A stretch of 33,628 bases of DNA from DSNY01 sp016861185 (GTDB lineage: Bacteria; Pseudomonadota; Gammaproteobacteria; Burkholderiales; Burkholderiaceae_F): contig SZOR01000036.1 of the NCBI GenBank assembly GCA_030263275.1, positions 1 to 33,628 of the forward strand. Direction: 5' to 3'. A program made the translations under genes and the position numbers. Below, piece after piece: positions 16,445-24,200 of this stretch. Numbering within the stretch: the first letter of the stretch is position 1; every line of letters begins with the position of its first letter. The notes under the pieces are model-generated. The model was not told where the DNA came from, did no database searches, and saw nothing but the letters and a program-made list of their open reading frames with translations.

Positions 16445-16909
16445 TCACTGGATCCTGAAGTTGTAAGAGTTCCAGCCGACGACTCTCTGCTGCCCTTCAT
16501 CCAGCAAGATGACGAACAAGGTGCTGAATGCACTTGAGACGAAACAGCTCGAATTGCTGGCAGTGACGGTGATCAGCCCCGAGCCACCGACCGTAAAGCA
16601 CCCAGAATGTTCATAGCGGAGACGAGGGCTACCTGTAATCGTTTGCCGGTTGCCGCTCGCATCCACCGACTCTACTGTCAACTGGAACGAAGCATTGCGG
16701 CTGATCGCCACCACCGACTGATCGGCCAGTGAATCTCCGGCGGCCGCGCCCTGCGATTGATACTGTTGCAGAATCTCCGCACGCCCGATCAAAGGGGTTT
16801 CATACATGCGAGCCGAAAGTTGAATCGGCAGTGCCGCCGGGTACTGGGCTGCGGCCAGGACAGGCAACAGGCTTACGATCGTGAGGAGAAATCTCATGGT
16901 TGCAGACAT
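16445..16909 (-). CDS. small secreted Ig-like protein, unit 1
   Basis: A 154-residue protein with a signal peptide (MRFLLTIVSLLPVLAAAQ after a four-residue extension). The mature part aligns with the proteins at 13012 and 14143: LIGRAEI, NASFQLTVESVDASGNRQTI, LRYEHSGCFTVGGSGLITVT, a second Cys, and the ending WNSYNFRIQ. ATG 16909 overlaps the end of the large gene by 16 nt, the same overlap as in unit 3, with AAAGGG 5 nt upstream. A second in-frame ATG at 16897 forms an ATGA with the upstream stop. The conserved overlap argues that both proteins are made in a fixed ratio. Confidence 0.72.
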   Translation of the reverse strand: MSATMRFLLTIVSLLPVLAAAQYPAALPIQLSARMYETPLIGRAEILQQYQSQGAAAGDSLADQSVVAISRNASFQLTVESVDASGNRQTITGSPRLRYEHSGCFTVGGSGLITVTASNSSCFVSSAFSTLFVILLDEGQQRVVGWNSYNFRIQ

Positions 16910-18042
16910 ACCTTCCCTTTCTCAGCGGCGCTCATTTCTGGATCCAACCCTGCGGCTGTTCTATTAGCAATGCACTGTGCGCGAGCGTTGTCTCTGAGCT
17001 TCCGGACTTTCCAGGCTGCATAGTCAGCCCCGGCATTCTTCGCTGCGTCGGGCCACCCCCCGAGCAAGGCGGTTTGCGTATCTCCAGAACAGGTCTGGAT
17101 CTGCTGGTAGACCAAGTTCCAGTCATTGTCGGAGCCGCACCCCGTCGCCGTCATCGCCGCAACTAAATCAACTTCGATGTGATACTCGGCCATCGCTTCG
17201 GCGCACAACAGATCTCCTACGATTGGTGCTCCGTAGGACCTATAGTTCAGCTTCACCAGTTGGCAGACCGACTCAAGCGCTGACCAGTTTCCTGTCTTCT
17301 GCAGATACGGATCCACAAAATCCGGAATCACCCGATCCAGCCACTTGCAGTTGTCCATCCGGCAGCGCAAGTCGCAGGACTTGCGGGCAATGCAGGTCTG
17401 GGTCTGGTGGAAAACGCGGGTCGGGTCGTCGGCGGCTTTGGTCACGGCTTCCAATTCGGCCACGGTCTTGCCGCAGCCGAAGGTGCGGTTGACGTCCGTC
17501 GGTGCACAGGGGCCATCGGCCCGAACACAGCGCAGTGTGCCGTCGGTGTCCCGATACGCGCCATAGTGACCGGGGAAGCACCCGACAGGGCGACCGCGAT
17601 GAACAAAGTTTCCCGCCAACGAGTACGGCACGCAGGTCGGGACGTTCTTGTAGTCATACTCGAGGCGTCCCGTATCGACGCGAAACTCCCGGCGGTCGCT
17701 GTAGTGAGGCGTTGGGCTGCCCGCGACCGGCTGGTACTCCGACGACATTATCACTTGCACCGGCAGGCATGGGCGATAGCGGTCTGCAAATGCGATCCGA
17801 AACGCGCCTATAGCATTTGCTTCCGTCGGAGGTGGATTCACGCTCTCCTGCGAGGTCCCGCAGACACTGCTGTATACGTCGCATGCTTGGTACCATGACC
17901 ACGGCCTCGCTTCGGCCAGTGGGCAATCGGTCCAATACCCGCCGGGATTCTTATGACGGCAGCCCTCCAACTGCGCAGCGGCATCGGCGAACGCGCCAAT
18001 GCAGATCGCCAGAACGATGACACGCGCTGCCAATCGTCTCAT
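16894..18042 (-). CDS. secreted cysteine-rich protein, unit 1 (full length)
   Basis: A 382-residue protein with a signal peptide (MRRLAARVIVLAICIGAFAD, cleaved near AAAQ). The N-terminal domain, to about residue 165, has its own cysteines (ACDVYSSVC, RPCLPVQV, PTCVPY) and differs from unit 2. A CFPGHYGAYRDTDGTLRC segment follows, then the shared core: VNRTFGCGKTVAELEAV, DDPTRVFHQTQTC, IARKSCDLRCRMDNC, RVIPDFVDPYLQK, MAEYHIEVDL and GCGSDNDWNLV. ATG 18042 is preferred over a GTG seven codons upstream because it begins a standard signal peptide. This is the first gene of the array; 18043-18215 is the likely promoter region but shows no clear elements. I recognise no known family. Confidence 0.75.
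   Translation of the reverse strand: MRRLAARVIVLAICIGAFADAAAQLEGCRHKNPGGYWTDCPLAEARPWSWYQACDVYSSVCGTSQESVNPPPTEANAIGAFRIAFADRYRPCLPVQVIMSSEYQPVAGSPTPHYSDRREFRVDTGRLEYDYKNVPTCVPYSLAGNFVHRGRPVGCFPGHYGAYRDTDGTLRCVRADGPCAPTDVNRTFGCGKTVAELEAVTKAADDPTRVFHQTQTCIARKSCDLRCRMDNCKWLDRVIPDFVDPYLQKTGNWSALESVCQLVKLNYRSYGAPIVGDLLCAEAMAEYHIEVDLVAAMTATGCGSDNDWNLVYQQIQTCSGDTQTALLGGWPDAAKNAGADYAAWKVRKLRDNARAQCIANRTAAGLDPEMSAAEKGKVCLQP
17456..17532. repeat. 77-nt block shared with 14008-14084 (one mismatch)
   Basis: The block is identical to 14008-14084 except for one base (G/A after gcaca). It encodes the RADGPCAPTDVNRTFGCGK region. The surrounding sequence of the two copies is more diverged, and unit 2 differs strongly here, which suggests local gene conversion or recent duplication. 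Confidence 0.85.
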
Positions 18043-18215
18043 AGAAGGGCTCTCAACAATCACGCTGACCTCAAGCGAGCCAGTGCGACTGCAGCCATCT
18101 TGAATCGAACCGGGTCCGAGAAGGTTGCACTATCGACTGCGGGAGTTTCTGAGTGCGGGGCGATGAGATGCAATCGCGTGTCCTTGCTAGGCAACTTCAG
18201 TACCTCTGCGGCGGC

Positions 18216-18869
18216 TCAGTTCGACGGCAGTTCCAATTGCGTTGATGAAACGGGCCGCAGCAGCAACCCCGTCGTCGACACCCTCAGCTCCAGCGATTTC
18301 TCCCTGTCCGCCGCAACGAAGGTCCCCGATCCGTATTCGGCGTCGAACATCGGCGCCAGCCACGCGTGCTTGCGGCGCAGCGCGAAGAGGTCGATGGGCC
18401 GCTCCGCACCGAGTGCGTGCACGGTGCGCGGGGCGTTGCGCTCCTTGTCGATGTCGTCGTAGCGGCCGGCGACGCGGGCGAGTTCGTACGACGTGTGCAG
18501 GCCCAGCACGTTGACCCACGGTTTCCACTTCAGCACGTGCGCATCGACGTACAGCGCGTCGCCGGCGAGCGTGTAGCTCGCGGTGCGGCCGTCGGCGAAG
18601 CGGAAGGTCGCGGCGAAGCGTTGCGGGCCGAGTGGCTTGACGTCGATGCGCGCGGCGACTTCCTCGTGCGTCAGCGCGCGATAGCCTTGCACGCCGAGCG
18701 CGATCGCGCTGACGAGTGCGCCGATCGCGATCAGCAGCGCACCGGCGAGCAACCGCGTCAGCGCGCGCAGCGGACGCACGCGGAACAGCGCGACCACACC
18801 GGCGACGACGAACAGCAGTCCGAAAGCGGCAATCGCGAAAGCGGCGATGGTGAGCGGAGTCGGCGTCAT
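18216..18869 (-). CDS. two-TM membrane protein with extracytoplasmic domain, unknown function
   Basis: A 217-residue protein. Two hydrophobic helices (about residues 8-29 and 38-60) are separated by a short basic loop, RVRPLRALTR, which suggests that both termini face the periplasm. The remaining 155 residues form a soluble domain with ALTHEEVAARIDVKPLGPQ, KWKPWVNVLGLHTSYELARV and a C-terminal TTGLLLRP. I do not recognise a named family. GC content and codon use return to the backbone pattern here, marking the edge of the accessory region. It is divergent from the ybaN-like gene across an 80-nt gap containing a strong palindrome. Confidence 0.7.
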   Translation of the reverse strand: MTPTPLTIAAFAIAAFGLLFVVAGVVALFRVRPLRALTRLLAGALLIAIGALVSAIALGVQGYRALTHEEVAARIDVKPLGPQRFAATFRFADGRTASYTLAGDALYVDAHVLKWKPWVNVLGLHTSYELARVAGRYDDIDKERNAPRTVHALGAERPIDLFALRRKHAWLAPMFDAEYGSGTFVAADREKSLELRVSTTGLLLRPVSSTQLELPSN

Positions 18870-18905
18870 CGGGTTTGCACGGATCCGATCGGTACGTATC
18901 GGTTT

Positions 18906-18922
18906 GCCGCTAGAGTAGCGGC
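18906..18922. promoter_or_regulatory. perfect palindrome between divergent genes (operator or hairpin)
   Basis: GCCGCTA (18906-18912) faces TAGCGGC (18916-18922) across a 3-nt loop, midway between the divergent starts at 18869 and 18950. An adjacent CCGAT/ATCGG inverted repeat lies around 18884-18902. It may be a regulator site or a hairpin in the 5' leader. Confidence 0.35.
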
Positions 18923-18949
18923 GGTTCGATCTATCCAGGCCATCGAGGC

Positions 18950-19423
18950 GTGAATACGAAGCAGGGCGTTCCGGACGCCAGCCGATCCGAAGCGCAGATT
19001 GGCGAAGCGCAGACCGCCGACGACGCCGTGCGCGAACACGCCTCGCCGGTCGTGCGCTGGCTGCTGCTCGTCGCCGGTACGGTGTGCGTCGCGCTCGGGT
19101 TGATCGGACTGTTCCTGCCAGTGCTGCCGACCACGCCGTTCATGCTGCTCGCCGCGGCCTGCTACGCGCGCGCATCGAAACGCTTCTACTACTGGCTGCT
19201 TTCGAACCGCACCTTCGGTCCGATGATCTACGAGTGGCGCAAGCATCGCTCGATCCCGTACCGGACCAAGATGGCGGCGATCGGCCTGATGCTCGTGACG
19301 CTCGCGATCTCGATCGTCTTTTTCGTCGAGCCGGCGTGGCTGAAGGCCGTGCTGGCCGCGCTGGGGCTGGCGCTCGCCGTGTGGATGTACCGGCTGCCTT
19401 CGCGCGACCGCGTGAAGCACTGA
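18950..19423 (+). CDS. DUF454 / YbaN-family inner membrane protein
   Basis: A 157-residue protein. An N-terminal hydrophilic stretch of about 33 residues is followed by the DUF454 core: WLLLVAGTVCVALGLIGLFL, then the family signature LPVLPTTPFMLLAAACYARAS, LLSNRTFGPMIYEWR, KHRSIPYRTKMAAI and two C-terminal helices. E. coli YbaN is the named relative; the function is unknown. The start is GTG 18950, preceded by GAGG. The extra N-terminal residues compared with YbaN could mean that the true start is further in, but the frame is open and the codon use is normal. Confidence 0.85.
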   Translation: MNTKQGVPDASRSEAQIGEAQTADDAVREHASPVVRWLLLVAGTVCVALGLIGLFLPVLPTTPFMLLAAACYARASKRFYYWLLSNRTFGPMIYEWRKHRSIPYRTKMAAIGLMLVTLAISIVFFVEPAWLKAVLAALGLALAVWMYRLPSRDRVKH

Positions 19424-19430
19424 TCGTCCT

Positions 19431-20387
19431 TCAGCGGCTGCGCACGACGACCAGTCGATCGTTGCCCGACTCGGCGCCCCACGCTTCGCCGGGCCGGCCG
19501 AGCATCTGGCGCACGTTGGCGCCGCGTTCGTCGCTCGGAAAGCTCGTGAACTTCTCGGTCGCCGGATCGAAGCGCACGATCGCGTTGGCGCCGAAGTCCG
19601 TCAGCCACACCTGGTCGCGGTCGTCGACGTAGACGGAGTAGGTGCGGGGGCGTTCGCCGGGCAGCTTCCACTGGCGCCAGCTCTTGTTCGCCGGGTCGTA
19701 GACGCTGACCTGGCCCGAATTCCATTCGCTGATCCACAGCCGGCCCTTCGAGTCGGACCACACGCGGCGCGCGCCTTGGTCCGGCGTGGGCGGCTCGATC
19801 ACGGTGGCCTTGCCGGTGTCGATGTCCACGTGCGCGAGATGACTGCCCGCGAGCGACACGTAGTAGATGTCGCCCTTCGGCGTCGCCGCGATGCCGTACG
19901 GTCCGCGCCCGCGCGGCGCGCTCCACACGCGCACTTCGCCGGTCTTCGGGTTGACGCTGCCGTAGTAGCCGGCTTGCCCGGTGAACCACAGCAGCCCGTT
20001 GCGATCGAACGCAGCCGTGTTCAGGTTTGCATACGGCGTGCCTGCCGGCAGCGGAAAGGTCTTCACTTCGCGCGACTTCGGGTCGACACGCACGATCGCG
20101 TTCAGACCGCTGTCGGTCACCCAGGCTGCGCCGTCGGGGCCGACGATCACGCCGTGCGGCGCCGAGCCGCGCCCGAGCGGAATCTGTTCGGTCTTGCCCG
20201 TCGCCGGGTCGAGCCGGCCGAGCGCGCCCTGGCGCTGCGCCGTGTACCAGACGCCGCCGTCGGGCGCGGGCGCGACGTCGTGCGGACCGGCGCCGCGCGG
20301 AACGGGGAAGTACTGGACCTCCTGCGCGGCGCTGCTTCCGGCAACGACAGCGAGCGTCGCGCAGATCGACAACAGTCGGCGATTCAT
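19431..20387 (-). CDS. virginiamycin B lyase-like secreted beta-propeller protein
   Basis: A 318-residue protein with a signal peptide (LLSICATLAVVAGSSAAQ), so periplasmic. The mature part is a run of repeats of about 42 residues of the form 'P.G....G..W.T....N.I.R.DP.TG....FPLP', e.g. GPDGAAWVTDSGLNAIVRVD and DRDQVWLTDFGANAIVRFDP, matching the Vgb/streptogramin lyase propeller group. Chromosomal members of this family are widespread and mostly not antibiotic lyases, so a resistance role should not be assumed. ATG 20387 is chosen because GGGAGG precedes it and it starts the signal peptide. It converges with the ybaN-like gene, the ends being 7 nt apart. Confidence 0.82.
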   Translation of the reverse strand: MNRRLLSICATLAVVAGSSAAQEVQYFPVPRGAGPHDVAPAPDGGVWYTAQRQGALGRLDPATGKTEQIPLGRGSAPHGVIVGPDGAAWVTDSGLNAIVRVDPKSREVKTFPLPAGTPYANLNTAAFDRNGLLWFTGQAGYYGSVNPKTGEVRVWSAPRGRGPYGIAATPKGDIYYVSLAGSHLAHVDIDTGKATVIEPPTPDQGARRVWSDSKGRLWISEWNSGQVSVYDPANKSWRQWKLPGERPRTYSVYVDDRDQVWLTDFGANAIVRFDPATEKFTSFPSDERGANVRQMLGRPGEAWGAESGNDRLVVVRSR

Positions 20388-20427
20388 CGGTTCCCTCCCA
20401 AGTCCTGTGTGCGTCGCCGGCGGGCGG

Positions 20428-21357
20428 TCAATCCGCGCCCTTTGCACGCAGCCGGGCGAGCCGCGCAGCTTCCTTCTTCACGAGCCATTCATCCCGACCG
20501 AGGAGTTCCGCCGCGCGGCGAAAATACGGCCGCGCCTCGTCGGTCTTTCCGCCCGCTTCGAGCAGTTCGGCGATTTCCTCGAACACGTAGCCGCTTGGCT
20601 TGGCGGCGGCGGCGTACTCGAGTTCCAGCGCGCGCTGGATCGACAGCGCTTCGTCGCCGCGGTTCAGCAGCCGCAGGCAGCGGCCGACCGCGTACTTCGC
20701 GAAGCGGATCTGTTCGGGCCGCTTCCGTACGGTCCATTCGGCGAGCGCTTCCTGGAACAGCGGCAGTGCCTCGGCGTGGCGGCCCAGGTCGTGCAGATCC
20801 CAGGCGGCGTTGTTCAGCATCGCCGGGATCAGCGCGCGCGCCTTGGCATCCCGTGATGTGCGCGCAATCGCGAGCCCGCGACGGTTCCACTCGACCGCAT
20901 CGAGCGAGCCGCCGTAGCTGATCGCGACCATGTGCGCGGCGTCGACCGCGAGGCCTTCGAGCTTCTCCGCCCGGCCGCGCTCCCAGGCCCGCAGGAACAA
21001 CGCACGCGCCTTGTCGCGCTCGCCGGCGGAGTTGATGCTGCGCCCGCGCTCCAGCAGGTAGCGCACCTGCGCACGGGCTCCGGCGGCGGCAAGCTGCGGT
21101 TCGACTTCGTCGAGCAGGGCGTGCGCCCCGGCGAAGTCGCGCCGCAGCGAGAACGTGCGCGCGATCTGCGTCAGCAGTTCGAGCCTGTCGTCGCCTTGCG
21201 CCCGCTCGAGGGCGGCGCGAAAGCGCATTTCGCTCGCGGCCGGGTCGGCGTACTCCCACAGCGCGTCGATGTCCATCGCCGACGCGATGCTCGCCGCCGC
21301 GCCCAGGAGCGCCGCAAGCACGGCCGGGCCGAACGCGCGCGCACGCAGCGTTCGCAC
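20428..21357 (-). CDS. secreted TPR-repeat protein
   Basis: A 309-residue protein with a signal peptide (FGPAVLAALLGAAASIASA). The mature part is almost entirely helical with TPR-like pairs: RFRAALERAQGDDRLELLTQ, ALLDEVEPQLAAAGARAQVR, KARALFLRAWERGRA, AWDLHDLGRHAEALPLFQEA and TDEARPYFRRAAELL. TPR arrays serve as protein-binding scaffolds; no partner is identified. It starts with GTG 12 nt after the stop of the lipoprotein gene and is therefore probably in the same operon. It ends 40 nt before the propeller gene on the same strand. Confidence 0.75.
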   Translation of the reverse strand: MRTLRARAFGPAVLAALLGAAASIASAMDIDALWEYADPAASEMRFRAALERAQGDDRLELLTQIARTFSLRRDFAGAHALLDEVEPQLAAAGARAQVRYLLERGRSINSAGERDKARALFLRAWERGRAEKLEGLAVDAAHMVAISYGGSLDAVEWNRRGLAIARTSRDAKARALIPAMLNNAAWDLHDLGRHAEALPLFQEALAEWTVRKRPEQIRFAKYAVGRCLRLLNRGDEALSIQRALELEYAAAAKPSGYVFEEIAELLEAGGKTDEARPYFRRAAELLGRDEWLVKKEAARLARLRAKGAD

Positions 21358-21369
21358 GGCGTTGCGGAA

Positions 21370-21948
21370 TCAGGTGGTCGAGCCGCCGCGGCGCGGCGCG
21401 TGCGGGCTGCGTGGGCCCCCGCGCTGGCCTTCCGGCGCTTCCTCGATGTCGAACTTGAATTCCCTGATCAACTGGCCGTCGATGTAGACGCGCATCGCGT
21501 GCGCGCCGATCGGATCGCCGGGCGCGTAGCGCCATTCGTTGGCGATGAAGCCGAGCCGTGTCGGAATGATGCGTTCGGTGACGGCGGTCTTGCGGTCGGG
21601 CGAAATCGTGTAGATGCCCATCGCTTCGCCCGGCCCCCAGGTCGGCGGCGCCTCGGGCAACTCGAACTCCTCGCGCCAGATGACCGTCGGCTTGTCGGTC
21701 TTGAAGACGATGTACCAGCCGTAGGGCGCAGCCGTGATCGCGGGGAACTTGTTGGTTTCGAAGAGGATGCGACGACCGGTCGGATCGGCGCCGAACACGC
21801 CGAACTGCGCGGAAACCACCTCGACCTGCGCGGCCTTGAACGTGGAGGCGGCCGGCACCGCCGGCACGGTGTTCTGGGCACCCGGCGTCGCGCATCCTAG
21901 GAGCACAACGGTCAGGGCCGCGGGAGCGAGTGAACTGAACTTCGTCAT
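21370..21948 (-). CDS. predicted lipoprotein of unknown function
   Basis: A 192-residue protein. The N-terminus MTKFSSLAPAALTVVLLGCA has a lipobox (LLGC), predicting lipid attachment at Cys19 and an outer-membrane or periplasmic location. The mature domain is beta-rich (FGVFGADPTGRRILFETNKF, YGWYIVFKTDKPTVIWREEF, AVTERIIPTRLGFIANEWRY) and ends in an Arg/Gly/Pro-rich tail. I do not recognise a named family. The ribosome site GGGAGG precedes ATG 21948. It is followed closely by the TPR gene, so the two products may act together in the periplasm. Confidence 0.7.
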   Translation of the reverse strand: MTKFSSLAPAALTVVLLGCATPGAQNTVPAVPAASTFKAAQVEVVSAQFGVFGADPTGRRILFETNKFPAITAAPYGWYIVFKTDKPTVIWREEFELPEAPPTWGPGEAMGIYTISPDRKTAVTERIIPTRLGFIANEWRYAPGDPIGAHAMRVYIDGQLIREFKFDIEEAPEGQRGGPRSPHAPRRGGSTT

Positions 21949-21993
21949 GGTCGGCCTCCCTTGGCGGATCGCGCAAAGCGGAACTGCCGGACC

Positions 21994-21999
21994 ATTCTA
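21994..21999 (-). promoter_or_regulatory. possible -10 (TAGAAT) for the lipoprotein-TPR operon
   Basis: TAGAAT is on the minus strand about 45 nt before the lipoprotein start, in an otherwise GC-rich gap. No -35 is evident. The same hexamer occurs before the 24201 gene. Confidence 0.3.
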
Positions 22000-22103
22000 A
22001 GCGCACGTCGCCGCGCAGCGCAGCCTCGAAAAGCACGTGGGTTCCGTGTCACACGTCGGGCGCGGAGCCCGCACCGCGGTCCACGATCGAGCGTCGCCGC
22101 GCG

Positions 22104-24011
22104 TCAGTCTGCCCGCGCCTGCACCTTGCCCCGACCTTCGTGCCGCGACTGCTCGACGGGCGACTTCGGCCGCGGCCCGCCTTCGACCGGTCCGCGCTCC
22201 TTCGGCTGCGGTCGGACCTGCTCGCGCGGCGGTTCTGCACGTGGCGGTGCGACACGCGGCTGTTCGACCCGCGGCGCATCGACGCGCGGCTGCGAACGAC
22301 CGCCCGGCGCGGGAACGTGGGCCGGCGGCGGGACCCCTTCGGGAACGGGCACGAGGCGCTTCGGCGGTTGCCGCGGTTCGGTCTCGACGCCGCGTGGGCC
22401 AGGACCGAACGGCGCGGGTTGTGCGGGGCCGGCGATCGGCGGCTGCGCCGGCGCGGTAACCGGGGGCTGCACGCGCTTCGGCGGCAACTGGTGGGGCGGT
22501 TGCGGCGCAGGCACTGCGCGAACGCGGTCGCCGTCCGGGCGTCGCTCGACGGCAGGCGGCGCGATCTCGCGCGGCTGCGGTCGGACGTGCTGCTCGTCGC
22601 CGCGGCGGTCCGGTTTCGGTCCGCCTGCGTCGCGCGGGCCGGGCGCGGGCGCGGCGATCGCGCTGCCGACGAGGCGCTTCTTGCTTATGTCGCCCGACAC
22701 GACGACGGGCGGCGTCGTGCGCGTCGGAATCTTGACCCAGTCGTTCGGCGCGGGGCGCGCGACGTTGTGCACGGGCATGCGGCGCAGCAGCGCATCGCCC
22801 AGCGTCCAGGTCGAGTGCCCCGGTTGCTGATGGACGTAGCGTGGCGGCGGGTTGATGACCGTGATGTGGTTGATGTTCGTGATGTGCTGCACATTCAGAT
22901 AATTGATGTGGCGGCGCGAGCAGCGGTAGTAGGGGATGTAGACCTCGCGCGGACCGAGCGGGAACCAGCCGATCGGGCTGCCGATCGTGACGCCCACGCT
23001 TACGCCCGGCGTTCCGTACCAGACGACCAGCGCCGGCGCGTACACCGGACGCGGCACGATGACGCCAGGCACCCAGCCCCACACGCCGCCGACGATCACC
23101 CAGCGGCCGTAGTGGAACGGTGCGAAGCCCCACGGCGCCTCGTCGATCCAGGTCCAGCCCCACGGTGCGATCCAGGCCCAGCGGCCGTAGCGATACGGCG
23201 CCCACCCGACCGGCACGCCGGACGGGAACCACACCGGGCCGTAGCTCTCGACGGTGCGCCACTGGCCGTACTCGTCGAGGCTTTCGATACCGGTCGTCTC
23301 CTCGGAAACGTAATGCCGGCTGCGCAGCGCGTCGTCGCGCCGGTCGCGCGCGGCGACCCAGTCGTCGAACGAGTCGGGCGCGGGTGCGACGAGCTGGAAC
23401 GACACCATCGGATACGAGCTCACCTCGCCGCGCTGGCCGCTCTGCACGACGAAGGTGTTGCGGCCGGCGCTGATGCGCGCGTAGCCGACGTGCGCGGTGA
23501 CCGCCGTGATGCCGGCGGCGCGGTCGACGTCGATGCGATAGCGGCCCACGTCTTCGAGCGCGATGCGTTCGCGCGGCGTCAGCAGGTCGATTTCGCGCAG
23601 CAGTTCTCGGTTGCGCACGCGCAGCGCGGCGGTCCCGCGCTGGACAACGATCTGGATCGCTTCGTCGTCGATGCGGTTGAAGTCGACGTCGGTTTCGTCG
23701 TCGAGGCGGACTGCGAGGGAGCCGATACGCACTTCGGCGCGGCCCAACCGGCCGGTGCTCAGCCGGTGCTGCGAAGTGATCGGCCAGTTCAGCGTGGCGG
23801 CTTCGGCGTCGCCGTCGCGCAGGTCGGTCAGCGTGACGGGCCCGGACAGCAGCGCAATGTGGCCGACGCGCGCCGGCGGATCGACGTAATCCTCGCCGGG
23901 ATCCGTGCGCGCGCTCGACGCCGTGACCACGCAGCCGGTCGCCAGGACGAGCGCCGCGAGCTGCAGCAGTCCGGTGCGGAGCAATCGATACCGACGTTGG
24001 GCGATCAGCAT
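22104..24011 (-). CDS. FecR-domain / DUF6600 lipoprotein with proline-rich tail
   Basis: A 635-residue protein. The N-terminus has a lipoprotein-type signal (LLQLAALVLATGC). Residues about 50-190 look like a FecR-type domain: LLSGPVTL, LGRAEVRIGSLAVRLDDET, LLTPRERIALEDVGRYRIDV. A Trp/Gly/Tyr-rich segment follows that is typical of DUF6600 (SYGPVWFPSGVPVGWAPYRY, WAWIAPWGWTWIDEAPWGFA). The last 200 or so residues are Pro/Arg-rich and low in complexity. ATG 24011 is chosen because it begins the signal peptide and follows GAGG; an ATG 13 codons upstream is unlikely. FecR proteins usually act with ECF sigma factors, but no sigma gene is adjacent. The protein probably sits in the cell envelope; its role is unknown. 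Confidence 0.8.
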   Translation of the reverse strand: MLIAQRRYRLLRTGLLQLAALVLATGCVVTASSARTDPGEDYVDPPARVGHIALLSGPVTLTDLRDGDAEAATLNWPITSQHRLSTGRLGRAEVRIGSLAVRLDDETDVDFNRIDDEAIQIVVQRGTAALRVRNRELLREIDLLTPRERIALEDVGRYRIDVDRAAGITAVTAHVGYARISAGRNTFVVQSGQRGEVSSYPMVSFQLVAPAPDSFDDWVAARDRRDDALRSRHYVSEETTGIESLDEYGQWRTVESYGPVWFPSGVPVGWAPYRYGRWAWIAPWGWTWIDEAPWGFAPFHYGRWVIVGGVWGWVPGVIVPRPVYAPALVVWYGTPGVSVGVTIGSPIGWFPLGPREVYIPYYRCSRRHINYLNVQHITNINHITVINPPPRYVHQQPGHSTWTLGDALLRRMPVHNVARPAPNDWVKIPTRTTPPVVVSGDISKKRLVGSAIAAPAPGPRDAGGPKPDRRGDEQHVRPQPREIAPPAVERRPDGDRVRAVPAPQPPHQLPPKRVQPPVTAPAQPPIAGPAQPAPFGPGPRGVETEPRQPPKRLVPVPEGVPPPAHVPAPGGRSQPRVDAPRVEQPRVAPPRAEPPREQVRPQPKERGPVEGGPRPKSPVEQSRHEGRGKVQARAD

Positions 24012-24171
24012 GGCGGACCTCGAAGGCTGTTGGCGTCTTGTAGCACGCATCCGTGCGCGGGCTCTTCTGCTGCGTCAACGGTCGGCCGCAGCGGCGGGTG
24101 GACGGATGAAACAACTGGTTGCAGTTGGCAAAGGCGGCTTTTCGCTGCGCGGTAGCGATGCACCGCGCGGC

Positions 24172-24177
24172 TAGAAT
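24172..24177 (+). promoter_or_regulatory. possible -10 (TAGAAT) for the 24201-27800 gene run
   Basis: TAGAAT is 23 nt before the GTG start at 24201, and an AGAGGGGGC ribosome site lies between. No -35 is recognisable. It lies in the 189-nt divergent gap with the FecR/DUF6600 gene. Confidence 0.35.
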
Positions 24178-24200
24178 CGCCGCAAAAAGAGGGGGCTGTC

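Noticed and set aside
19431..20387. Calling the Vgb-like propeller an antibiotic resistance gene
   Set aside because: Secreted chromosomal propellers of this type are common and sequence alone does not show lyase activity.
22140..24155. Plus-strand open frame of 671 codons opposite the FecR/DUF6600 gene
   Set aside because: It is a shadow frame; the minus frame has a lipobox and family-specific Trp/Gly motifs.
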